Below, one piece after another: positions 1 to 7,351 of a DNA stretch of 64,000 bases; the stretch's first letter is position 1, and every line of letters starts with the position of its first letter. This DNA comes from Shimia sp039969785. GTDB lineage: Bacteria > Pseudomonadota > Alphaproteobacteria > Rhodobacterales > Rhodobacteraceae. Under the pieces are notes generated by a model. That model was given only the letters and a program-made list of their open reading frames with translations. It was not told where the DNA came from and made no database searches. The position numbers were made by a program, and so were the translations under genes. The stretch is taken from positions 1 to 64,000 of the forward strand of contig NZ_JBDVNC010000033.1 in the NCBI RefSeq assembly GCF_039969785.1, in the 5' to 3' direction.

Positions 1-141
1 AATGGCAATCTTTGAATACATCAACGGCTTCTACAATCCACGCAGAAGGCACTCAGCCCTCGGCTGGAAAAGCCCGGTCGCTTTCGAACGAAAGCTGGCT
101 TAAACGAGCACTTGGGGCGGAACAAAAGCGGGACAGGTCCA
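1..141 (+). mobile_element. Right end of an IS3-family insertion sequence (transposase C-terminus plus terminal repeat)
   Basis: The reading frame from base 2 to the stop at 101-103 encodes the last 33 residues of an IS3-type OrfB transposase. It contains the NGFYNPRRRHSALGWKSP signature typical of the DDE integrase end of this family. The non-coding tail after the stop ends in GGGACAGGTCCA at 141, which fits an IS3-family right terminus ending in CA. The rest of the element lies left of the window. I infer that the IS abuts, or was inserted into, the IS1182-type fragment that follows directly. Confidence 0.75.
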
Positions 142-145
142 CCGG

Positions 146-481
146 CATGGACGCTTCCGCGAGAGCGAACTGCTGCGCCACCTATTCGAAACGACCGTCG
201 CCCGGTGCATTGAGGAAGGATTGGTCAGCGGTCAACGCATGGCGATTGATGCCAGCCTGATCGAAGCCGATGCCAACAAACAGAACTCGACACCGAAGGA
301 CGACTGGGATGCATCCACCGTCGATCCAATGGATGCGCCCCGCGCTGTACATGAGTATCTCGACACGCTGGATGAGGCCGATTTTGGTGCAGCCAGCCCG
401 GTCCAGCCCAAATTCACATCGCATTCTGACCCGGCCAGCCAATGGACCGCTGCTCGTAAAGGTCCGGCTTTCTTTAGCTAA
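146..481 (+). pseudogene. IS1182-type transposase fragment, both ends missing
   Basis: An open frame without its own start encodes an internal piece of an IS1182-like transposase. Recognisable stretches are HGRFRESELLRHLFE, IDASLIEADANKQNS and SPVQPKFTSHSDPASQWTA. It lacks the N-terminal part, cut at the IS3 right end. Homology stops at about base 475, after the segment GPAFFS, and the frame terminates at 479-481. It would lack most of the catalytic core and is presumably dead. The sharp end at about 475 marks a second rearrangement joint, after which a different gene remnant begins. Confidence 0.75.
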
Positions 482-570
482 CGGCCGCAACACAAGTCGC
501 GCTCGTCCTGACAGGGCAAGCACCAGATTATCCGGTCAATGCACAAGCATTGCTCGAAGTAACACCATAA
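478..570 (+). pseudogene. C-terminal scrap resembling a 2-hydroxyacid dehydrogenase
   Basis: In the frame of 481, after a TAG at 475-477, thirty codons read TAATQVALVLTGQAPDYPVN and run on to a TAA at 568-570. This resembles the last helix of D-isomer 2-hydroxyacid dehydrogenases, where a helix ending in a small loop is followed by PVNPE-like residues. It sits 12 bases before an intact RraA-family gene on the same strand, so it could be the end of an upstream operon gene whose body was lost when transposons arrived. The match is short and the assignment is tentative. Confidence 0.45.
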
Positions 571-582
571 TTGGAGGCATAA

Positions 583-1272
583 ATGCCAGAAGTTTCCGCT
601 GATCTCAGAGTCTTTAACGATTTTGAGCGTAACCCAGACCTGCTCAAGAAATTCGACGAAGTACTAAGTGCTTATTCTGTCGCAGCAATTTTTGCTGATG
701 TGCAATATCGCACGGGTGTAATGGACAGTGCAATCAAGCCGGCCTTTCGGTCCAGAATCACCGGACAGGCCGTCACGGTGCAATTGTCCAAAGGTGATCT
801 GGTCGATCCACTCAAGGCACTTGAAATGAGCCAGGAAGGCGATGTGATTGTGGTAGACGCAAGTGGCGATATCAACACATCGGTATGCGGTGGACTGATG
901 GGCGGTTTGGCTCAGAACCGCGGCATCCGTGGCATGATCGTTGACGGCTCAGGGCGCGACACGGACGAGCTTGAAGATATCAATTGGCCGATCTGGACAC
1001 GCGCAATCACCCCGCGCGGCACGCACACAATGTTTTCCGGGCGCAAAGAAGAACTTTCGATCAACGTGCCAATCGCATGCGGTGGCGTCGTCGTTAACCC
1101 CGGCGATTTTATCGTGGCCGACCTGATGGGCGTTGTTGTTGTGCCTTTGGCAACCGCGGAAGAAGTCGTGAGACTTGCGCAGGAACAAGCTGACCGCGAG
1201 GAAGAAACCCGAAAATGGGTCGCGAAAGGCAAAACAGTCGAGGATTTGTTGAATGAATTCGGTCGCATCTAA
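583..1272 (+). CDS. RraA-family protein (4-hydroxy-4-methyl-2-oxoglutarate aldolase / oxaloacetate decarboxylase-like)
   Basis: The 229-residue product has the full RraA/HMG-aldolase fold signature: a GGLMGG loop near residue 103, an NRGIRG segment with R113 and R116, and D121 in the VDGSGRD motif that binds the divalent metal in the aldolases. TTGGAGG lies seven bases before the ATG. Family members cleave or decarboxylate 2-oxo acids, or act as regulators of RNase E; sequence alone cannot separate these roles. The kinase-like frame at 1253 overlaps its end by 20 bases, which suggests translational coupling in a sugar-acid catabolic operon. It is the only apparently intact gene in this rearranged stretch. 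Confidence 0.85.
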   Translation: MPEVSADLRVFNDFERNPDLLKKFDEVLSAYSVAAIFADVQYRTGVMDSAIKPAFRSRITGQAVTVQLSKGDLVDPLKALEMSQEGDVIVVDASGDINTSVCGGLMGGLAQNRGIRGMIVDGSGRDTDELEDINWPIWTRAITPRGTHTMFSGRKEELSINVPIACGGVVVNPGDFIVADLMGVVVVPLATAEEVVRLAQEQADREEETRKWVAKGKTVEDLLNEFGRI

Positions 1273-1840
1273 ACCGGCATTGATTGGTATCGACTGGGGC
1301 ACATCTTCGCTCCGCGCCTTCCTGATTGGCGCGGGCGGAGAGGTCTTGGATCAGGTCTCGAAGCCCGAAGGTATTATGCACGTCAAGAACGGCGATTTTG
1401 AGGGGTCATTCAGAGACCTCATAGGTCCTTGGGAAAATGCGACCAAATTGCCTGTCATCGCATCAGGCATGATTACCAGTCGAAATGGATGGTTCGAAAC
1501 ACCTTATGTGTCCGTGCCGTCTGGTGTTCAGGAACTCGCCGGAGCTCTTGTAAGGCACAAGTCGTCTGATGGAATGACTGTGACCTTTGTGACCGGTATG
1601 ACAACCGATCATGATGGCGCGCAGCGCGGCGGGATTATTACCGATGCTTTTGCCGGGTCGGGTACGACGTTGCTGGCGGCCGCAGAGACTGGTCGGATCG
1701 GGATCGGTATGGAAATCGACCTGCACTACGCAGATCTGATCGTTCGCCGTCTGCAGGACGCAACCGGAGAAACGGCGGTCCACGCTGCGAGCTTCGAAAG
1801 TTTTGCGGCTGTCGGTGCGGAAGCTGGAGATGACACATGA
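1253..1840 (+). pseudogene. Chimeric ORF: N-terminal third of 2-dehydro-3-deoxygalactonokinase fused to the C-terminus of a phage-type DNA methylase
   Basis: Residues 1 to about 122 match DgoK-type kinases: the phosphate-binding segment GIDWGTSSLRAF at 12-23, then the IASGMITSRNGW and FVTGMTTDHDG segments. From about residue 124 (base 1620 onward) the sequence switches to the AdoMet-binding end of an N4/N6 DNA methyltransferase: DAFAGSGTTLLAA, GMEID and IVRRLQDATGE. The catalytic DPPY-type motif is absent, and so is the sugar-binding half of the kinase. The open frame is preserved across the joint. I infer a deletion or illegitimate recombination between a dgoK locus and a phage methylase that normally precedes DUF5681 and terminase genes. 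Neither activity is expected. Confidence 0.8.
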
Positions 1841-2232
1841 GCGGCAAGGATAAGCACAGCTACGATGTCGGTTACGGCAAACCTCCCAAGAGCGGGCAGT
1901 TTCAGAAAGGGAAGTCGGGCAATCCGCGCGGCCGGCCGAAAGGGGCACGTGGCCTGAAAACCGATCTGAAAGCAGAGCTCGGTGAGCGGGTCACAATCAC
2001 GGAAAATGGCCGGGCGCGAAAGCTGACCAAACAGCAACTTATGGTGAAACAGCTCACGGCGAAAGCGGTGAAAGGCGATATGCGCGCCATCAGCAAACTG
2101 GCGGAACTGGCCATATCGCTTTTGGGGCCGGAGGATGAAGTGCCGGTCAGCGCGTCGCGACTTTCACCAGAGGATGACGCCATCCTGCAGCAGTTCATGG
2201 ACCGGCAAGACGGGAACCCGGGTGATGACTGA
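1837..2232 (+). CDS. DUF5681 domain protein of a phage packaging module
   Basis: The 131-residue basic protein opens with VGYGKPPKSGQFQKGKSGNP followed by RGRPKG, the hallmark of DUF5681, a family usually encoded immediately before large terminases. That position suggests a small-terminase or DNA-recognition role, but this is inference. The ATG overlaps the end of the chimeric methylase frame by four bases (ATGA), and its own stop lies eight bases inside the terminase gene. The spacing shows that the methylase tail, DUF5681 and terminase were once a coupled phage operon. Confidence 0.8.
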   Translation: MSGKDKHSYDVGYGKPPKSGQFQKGKSGNPRGRPKGARGLKTDLKAELGERVTITENGRARKLTKQQLMVKQLTAKAVKGDMRAISKLAELAISLLGPEDEVPVSASRLSPEDDAILQQFMDRQDGNPGDD

Positions 2233-3658
2233 CCGCCAGGCGCTCTTCGACGCCATATTGCAGCAAGATTTTCTAGCGTTTCTTTCAAAGGCGTTCACGA
2301 CAGCCTCTGGGGGTGACAAATTCGTACCGAACTGGCACCACGATGCCATTGGGCATCAGCTGGGCCGGGTGGAGCGCGGCGCGGCCACACGTCTGATTGT
2401 CACCATGCCGCCACGCTACCTGAAATCCATTTCGATTTCGGTTGCCTGGGTTGCGTGGCGGCTGGGCCGCGATCCCGGGCTGAAATTCGTCTGCGTCAGC
2501 TATTCGGCCGAACTGGCCCAGAAACACGCAGGTGATTGCCGCGCGATCATGCAGACAGACTGGTATCAGCGCGTATTCCCCAACACCCGCCTGAAACGCG
2601 GCGGTGGGGCCGAAATGGACTTTGCGACCACAAAGGGCGGTGGCCGGCTGTCTACTTCGGTTGGTGGCACGCTGACCGGGCGCGGTGGCGACATCATCAT
2701 CATCGATGATCCGATCAAACCTGATGAAGCCATGTCTGAAACTGCGCGGCGCAAGGTCATCCACTGGTATGCAAATACGCTTTCTTCGCGCCTGAACGAT
2801 AAATCGAAAGGTGCGATCCTGCTGGTGATGCAGCGCCTGCATGAGGAAGATCTGGCGGGGCATCTGCTCGAGGCAGGTGGCTGGGATCATCTGAGCCTGC
2901 AGGCAATCGCGGAAACCAGTGAACATGTGCCGCTTGGCAGCGGGCGGATTCACGAACGGCAGTCAGGCGATGCCTTGCATCCGGAGCGTGAAGATGTGGC
3001 CCGCCTGAATGCGCTGAAAGGCGTGATGGGGTCAGCGACGTTTTCTGCACAGTATCAACAATCGCCGGTCCCGGCCGAAGGCCTGCATGTAAAGCGGGAG
3101 TGGTTCAGACAGTACAATGAAATGCCCGAGCGCCAGCCGGGAGATCTGATTGTTCAGAGCTGGAATACAGCCAGCAAAGACGGAGTGTTCAACGATTTCT
3201 CGGTCTGCATTACAGGGCTCGTCCGACAGCGCCAGGTTTTTATTCTGGATGTGTTTCGTGACAGGCTGCAGTTTCCAGATCTGCGCCGCCGAACTAATGA
3301 TCTGGCGCGATCATGGCAGTCGGATATGCTATTGATCGAAGATGCGGCGAGCGGAGCGCAGCTGATCCAGGTTCTGCGCCATGAGGCCCTGCAGGGGGTG
3401 CCGACACCAATTGCGCGAAAACCCGAAGGCGACAAGGAAACGAGGTTTTCAGCCCAGACACACCGCATCGAGGCGGGCGATCTGCTGATGCCCGAAGAGG
3501 CGCCCTGGCTTGCCGGATTTGAACGCGAACTGCTCGGGTTCCCGAACCTGCGCCACGACGATCAGGTGGATGCCCTGACTCAACTCCTTTCGTGGCGATC
3601 GCCGCGCCGCGCCCGCGTCGCGATGATTCCGCCGCAGCTGATCCTACTGGAAGAGTAA
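2225..3658 (+). CDS. Phage large terminase subunit (TerL-like), orphan
   Basis: The product has 477 residues from the ATG at 2225, chosen because it overlaps the DUF5681 stop. The ATPase domain shows a P-loop variant MPPRYLKS at residues 61-68 (family form PPRxGKS) and a Walker B stretch ending in D161-D162. A C-terminal RNase H-like nuclease domain carries IEDAASG and the acidic HDDQVD motif at 444-449. TerL pumps and cuts phage DNA during packaging. No portal, protease or capsid gene follows. The next gene points the other way and a restriction-modification island begins, so this is a prophage remnant or a stand-alone cassette. All visible motifs are intact. Confidence 0.88.
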   Translation: MTDRQALFDAILQQDFLAFLSKAFTTASGGDKFVPNWHHDAIGHQLGRVERGAATRLIVTMPPRYLKSISISVAWVAWRLGRDPGLKFVCVSYSAELAQKHAGDCRAIMQTDWYQRVFPNTRLKRGGGAEMDFATTKGGGRLSTSVGGTLTGRGGDIIIIDDPIKPDEAMSETARRKVIHWYANTLSSRLNDKSKGAILLVMQRLHEEDLAGHLLEAGGWDHLSLQAIAETSEHVPLGSGRIHERQSGDALHPEREDVARLNALKGVMGSATFSAQYQQSPVPAEGLHVKREWFRQYNEMPERQPGDLIVQSWNTASKDGVFNDFSVCITGLVRQRQVFILDVFRDRLQFPDLRRRTNDLARSWQSDMLLIEDAASGAQLIQVLRHEALQGVPTPIARKPEGDKETRFSAQTHRIEAGDLLMPEEAPWLAGFERELLGFPNLRHDDQVDALTQLLSWRSPRRARVAMIPPQLILLEE

Positions 3659-3673
3659 CGACGGCTTTCCCGT

Positions 3674-3889
3674 TTAATCGCGCTGATACCGCGCGGCGAT
3701 CATCTCGGCCGCATCCAGCTTTCGGTCAACCTGTTGCAGGTGCTCACGCACCGACAACGCGGCAATGCGGGCCTTTTCGGCGTCTATCCACGGCAACTGC
3801 CCCTCAAGTGCGGCAAGGGCCGCGTCTTCAAGCCGGGCCGTCACTTCCGCAAACAGGCGCTGAACCGTATCTTTCGGGTCGTTTTCCAT
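3674..3889 (-). CDS. Small helical protein of unknown function, paralogue of the gene at 11376
   Basis: A 71-residue, probably fully alpha-helical protein starts MENDPKDTVQRLFAEVT and carries RLEDAALAALEGQLP in the middle. The same pattern (MEKDTK, LLEDAAGLAADGQSP) recurs in the small gene at 11376-11579, so the two are related. An upstream in-frame ATG at 4018 would add 43 residues, but the shared start pattern favours 3889. It converges on the terminase with 15 bases between stops and diverges from the methyltransferase gene. I know no function. Genes of this size often accompany recombinase modules like the one further right. Confidence 0.55.
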   Translation of the reverse strand: MENDPKDTVQRLFAEVTARLEDAALAALEGQLPWIDAEKARIAALSVREHLQQVDRKLDAAEMIAARYQRD

Positions 3890-4001
3890 AGCGGTGACTG
3901 ACGCTTCCTTTGGAAAGCAGGTCCAGTGATTTCTTTTGTGATCAGGATTAACCCGACATTCATCGAAATGTTTTCTGAATGTTCTTGCCTCACGGGAATC
4001 G

Positions 4002-4017
4002 TGTCGCCATAGTGACA
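4002..4017. promoter_or_regulatory. Candidate operator upstream of the cytosine methyltransferase
   Basis: TGTCGCCATAGTGACA is a 16-base imperfect palindrome with outer arms TGTC and GACA, and 12 of 16 positions are symmetric. It ends 47 bases before the methyltransferase ATG. The methyltransferase carries its own N-terminal helix-turn-helix, and enzymes built this way (for example M.SsoII and M.EcoRII) repress their own promoters. Binding here is inference. Confidence 0.35.
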
Positions 4018-4064
4018 AAAAAATTCCCCGCGAGACTGAATCGTGGCACCGGAGGACGCGCAGA

Positions 4065-5297
4065 ATGACCGAATTCGAACTACTGTTACAGAAAACAGGG
4101 CATTCAGTCGCCGAAGCTGCAAAGATTCTCGGCTATTCTGAAGGGCATATCTACCGCTGGAAACGTGGTGAGGAAACCCCGCGCGAAGGTGCGATGAACC
4201 TTCTTCGTATGGAAGTCGATGCGCGTCAGCCGGAGACTTCCGGTGCGGCGTTTTCCTTTATCGATCTGTTTGCGGGGATTGGCGGGCTGCGCAAGGCTAT
4301 GGCGAGCGCAGGCGGGCGTTGCGTGTTTACCTCGGAATGGGATCGGTTCGCCCAGCAGACCTATGATGCCAACTTTTCGGACAACCGCCCGATTGCCGGG
4401 GACATAACCGAAATCGAAGCCGAAGAGCTTCCCGAACATGACGTGCTGGTCGCGGGCTTTCCCTGTCAGCCGTTTTCAATTGCAGGGGTATCGAAAAAGA
4501 ACGCTCTCGGCCGCGCTCACGGCTTTGATGATGAAACTCAGGGCACACTGTTTTTTGATGTGCTGCGGATCCTCAAGCATCACCGTCCCGCCGCCTTCAT
4601 GCTCGAGAATGTGAAGAACCTGCGCAGCCATGACAAAGGCCGTACGTTCCAGGTCATCATGCGCAAACTGCGGGATGAGCTTGGCTACTATGTGCCGGAA
4701 CCCCGCGTCATTGATGCCGCGCATTTCGTGCCTCAGCACCGGGAGAGGATCGTCATTGTGGGCTTCCGCGAGGAAGTGCCATTCAGTTTTGATGATGTTG
4801 TGTTGCCGCCTCACCGGGAGCGCCGCATGCGGGACATCCTGCACCCGGAGAACGGCAATGAGAACCCGGAGAGCCATTTCACGCTCGGCAATGACGCCGC
4901 CGTCAGCGGCAAATACACTCTGTCCGACAAGCTCTGGAAATACCTGCAGAACTATGCCGCGAAACACAAAGCCAAAGGCAACGGTTTTGGCTTTGGTCTG
5001 GTGGACGGTGACAGTATCGCCCGAACCCTGTCCGCCCGGTATTACAAGGATGGTTCGGAAATCCTGGTAAGCCGTGGCGAAGGCAACAATCCGCGCCGCC
5101 TGACGCCGCGCGAATGCGCCCGGCTGATGGGCTATCCTGAGGACTTCCGGATCCCCGTCTCGGATACCCAGGCCTATAAGCAGTTTGGCAACTCGGTGGC
5201 TGTCCCGGTTTTTGCCGAGGTCGCCCGTGTGATGGAGCCGCATGTCCGGTCAATTCTGGAAAATCAGAAGGCCGCACCGGTCCGCAAAGTTGGCTGA
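4065..5297 (+). CDS. DNA (cytosine-5) methyltransferase with N-terminal helix-turn-helix
   Basis: The 410-residue enzyme has the C5 motifs in order: FAGIGG (from F69), GFPCQPFS with the nucleophile C134, EN at 181-182 in MLENVKNL, Q224-H-R226-E-R228, a variable target region, then RTLSARYYKDG and the closing QFGNSVAVP. Residues 1-50 form a small helix-turn-helix that starts like a phage-repressor domain, which suggests autoregulation. GGAGG precedes the ATG. The 3' end overlaps vsr, and an MvaI/BcnI-type endonuclease follows, so the inferred target is a CCNGG-like site. It would protect host DNA from that endonuclease. Confidence 0.92.
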   Translation: MTEFELLLQKTGHSVAEAAKILGYSEGHIYRWKRGEETPREGAMNLLRMEVDARQPETSGAAFSFIDLFAGIGGLRKAMASAGGRCVFTSEWDRFAQQTYDANFSDNRPIAGDITEIEAEELPEHDVLVAGFPCQPFSIAGVSKKNALGRAHGFDDETQGTLFFDVLRILKHHRPAAFMLENVKNLRSHDKGRTFQVIMRKLRDELGYYVPEPRVIDAAHFVPQHRERIVIVGFREEVPFSFDDVVLPPHRERRMRDILHPENGNENPESHFTLGNDAAVSGKYTLSDKLWKYLQNYAAKHKAKGNGFGFGLVDGDSIARTLSARYYKDGSEILVSRGEGNNPRRLTPRECARLMGYPEDFRIPVSDTQAYKQFGNSVAVPVFAEVARVMEPHVRSILENQKAAPVRKVG

Positions 5298-5750
5298 CGT
5301 CCATGATAAGGCAACCCGCAGCCGTAACATGGCTGCAATCCGGGGCACTGACACCAAACCTGAAATGTTTATCCGCCGCGGGCTCCACGCCCGCGGTTTT
5401 CGTTCCGGCTGCATGACAGGAAACTGCCCGGCCGACCTGATCTTGTCTTTGCAAGGTACAAGGCAGTTGTGTTCGTGAACGGATGCTTCTGGCACGGGCA
5501 TGATTGTCCGCTCTTCAAATGGCCTAAAACCCGCGAAGAGTTCTGGCGTGAGAAGATCGGGGGAAACCAACGTCGGGATGAGCAAGCGCTGAGTTCGCTT
5601 CGAGCCGCTGGCTGGCGGATTGCATGCGTCTGGGAGTGCGCGCTTAAAGGTCGTGGCAAGCTTCCGCGGGAAGACCTGATTGACAACATCTCCACATGGC
5701 TGTCCTCTGACCGGAAAGAAGCAACTTTCCGGGGCGGGGACACTGTCTGA
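5242..5750 (+). pseudogene. vsr: Very short patch repair endonuclease Vsr, frameshifted
   Basis: Frame one (from the ATG at 5242) encodes the start of Vsr: ATRSRNMAAIRGTDTKPEM, then RGLHARGF. Frame two encodes the rest: FRLHDRKLPGRPDLVFARYK, VNGCFWHGHDCPLF and WECALKGRGK to the stop at 5750. The switch falls at about 5399-5408, in the run TTTTCGTTCC, and one missing base explains it. Vsr nicks beside T:G mismatches left by deamination at Dcm-type sites and normally pairs with a C5 methyltransferase as here. Unless this is a sequencing error, repair is lost while the methyltransferase and endonuclease stay intact. The gene overlaps both neighbours. Confidence 0.85.
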
Positions 5751-7062
5751 CAATCTGACATCATTGCTGGATCGCATGGCTGCAGCCGGCGCAACGGCAT
5801 TTTATGCCAAACGGCTTGCTCCAAACGACAATTCCAAGAACCAGATCTATCTTGGTGGTGGTTTTGAAGCGCTCAACACTATTCCTCATGGACCGATAGA
5901 AACCGACAGCACGTCAAAGGCAGGCAGTGTGCGGGATCGGGCAAAAGCTGGAGTGCGGTTCTTTTGGATTGACGGGCAAGGTTTGTCACTGGCGCCGGAT
6001 GTCTCTCTGATCCTTTATCCGAAATACCCTGAAGTGCGTATCTCCGGGCTCCTCAAAGGCGCAGAGCGGGCGCCTTCAGACCTGATGCGGTCACGAGACC
6101 CGGGGCGGGTTCTCTTCCTTGGCACATGTCCGGACGGTCGTGTCTTTGGTTTTGCTGCGGCCTGGTCTGATCCGATCGTGTCAGCCCTTGATGCAGCAGA
6201 GCTTCCCGAAACCACCGGGGTGTTTCTGAATCTGACCGGGTTACGAACCGGGATAACAGACACACGCACGGCGCTCATCAACCGGCTCAGGGAAATCCAC
6301 CAGGCCGGGTGGATCAGGTCCAAAAAACTAGGCCCTCACGGACCGCAGCCCTATCAGGCCCAAAACGGCGGCGGATACACGCTTGAGGCAGAACTTGGCA
6401 TTACCCCGAACGGCCATGCCGATCCCGACTACCTTGGCTGGGAGATCAAACAGTACGGTGTCCGTGACTTCATCAGGTTTGCACCCAAAAGCGTGGTCAC
6501 CTTAATGACCCCCGAACCGACGGCCGGATACTACCGTGAGGCCGGGCCGGACGCATTTGTCCGGCGATTTGGCTATCCGGATCAGTCCGGCAAAGCCGAC
6601 CGCATCAACTTTGGCGGCGCATACGCTATCGGCAAAGAGGCGAACGGGCTGACGGGACTGAGACTTGCTATCAGCGGCTATGATGGCCCCCAGGGCAAAA
6701 TCACCGATATGGGGGGTGGTATTCATCTTGTCGATGCTGAGGGGACGCGAGCGGCAACCTGGGCCTTTGAAGGGCTGATTTCGCACTGGAACAGAAAGCA
6801 CGCGCGCGCCTGTTACGTGCCATCAATCCGACAGGGGCCTCCATTTGAATACCAGTACGGCGGCCGCATCGAGATGTGCGAAGGAACGGATTTCTTTCTG
6901 TTTCTCAAGGCGGTTTCAGCGGGTGTCGTCTACTACGATCCTGCGCTCAAACTTGAGGGGGTGACATCAGCCAGACCCAAGCTCAAGCGACGGAGCCAGT
7001 TCCGGGTGCGGCATCAGGCACTGTCGGGGCTTTATCGAAAAGCTGAGCAGGAAATGCTGTGA
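5680..7062 (+). CDS. Type II restriction endonuclease, MvaI/BcnI family
   Basis: The 460-residue ORF contains the MvaI/BcnI catalytic block at about 229-258: E236 and E238 in LEAEL, then DPDYLGWEIK with D248, D250, E255 and K257, a PD-(D/E)xK-type site. Characterised members cut CCWGG or CCSGG as monomers. It is longer than MvaI (about 250 residues) and has an extra N-terminal domain. The first ATG at 5680 lies inside vsr; ATG 5776 is a possible alternative start. It pairs with the upstream C5 methyltransferase as one restriction-modification system. No mutation is visible in the catalytic block. Confidence 0.85.
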   Translation: MTTSPHGCPLTGKKQLSGAGTLSDNLTSLLDRMAAAGATAFYAKRLAPNDNSKNQIYLGGGFEALNTIPHGPIETDSTSKAGSVRDRAKAGVRFFWIDGQGLSLAPDVSLILYPKYPEVRISGLLKGAERAPSDLMRSRDPGRVLFLGTCPDGRVFGFAAAWSDPIVSALDAAELPETTGVFLNLTGLRTGITDTRTALINRLREIHQAGWIRSKKLGPHGPQPYQAQNGGGYTLEAELGITPNGHADPDYLGWEIKQYGVRDFIRFAPKSVVTLMTPEPTAGYYREAGPDAFVRRFGYPDQSGKADRINFGGAYAIGKEANGLTGLRLAISGYDGPQGKITDMGGGIHLVDAEGTRAATWAFEGLISHWNRKHARACYVPSIRQGPPFEYQYGGRIEMCEGTDFFLFLKAVSAGVVYYDPALKLEGVTSARPKLKRRSQFRVRHQALSGLYRKAEQEML

Positions 7063-7351
7063 AGACACTCATGAAGTGGCGGATTCCAGACCTTCGCTGC
7101 AGATGCGAACCACTCATGTCGGGACGGAAGAAGCCGACATTAAAACAACCTCGATTCCGCTTTTTTCTCTGCGTCGCCGCAAGTCCGCTCAGTGCCCCTT
7201 GTAGACATTCCTGCGCTGTAATCCGTTGGTGCCGTGAGCTAAATCCAGCCATTTTGCGAACACCAAATTTCTGAATCCCAGTTTTTGGCAATCGCACCAT
7301 AAAATCAGCGTTATCGACGCATGCTTCTCCATTTTCTTACCGAAAAAAACT
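7063..7351. other. Non-coding gap after the restriction gene
   Basis: This 289-base stretch separates the endonuclease from a convergent hydrolase gene. A short frame at 7059-7274 has no ribosome site and no recognisable features. The stretch is more AT-rich towards the right (runs of A and T around 7330-7360), fitting a joint between two imported blocks. I see no tRNA, terminator with a clear stem, or transposon end. Confidence 0.4.
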
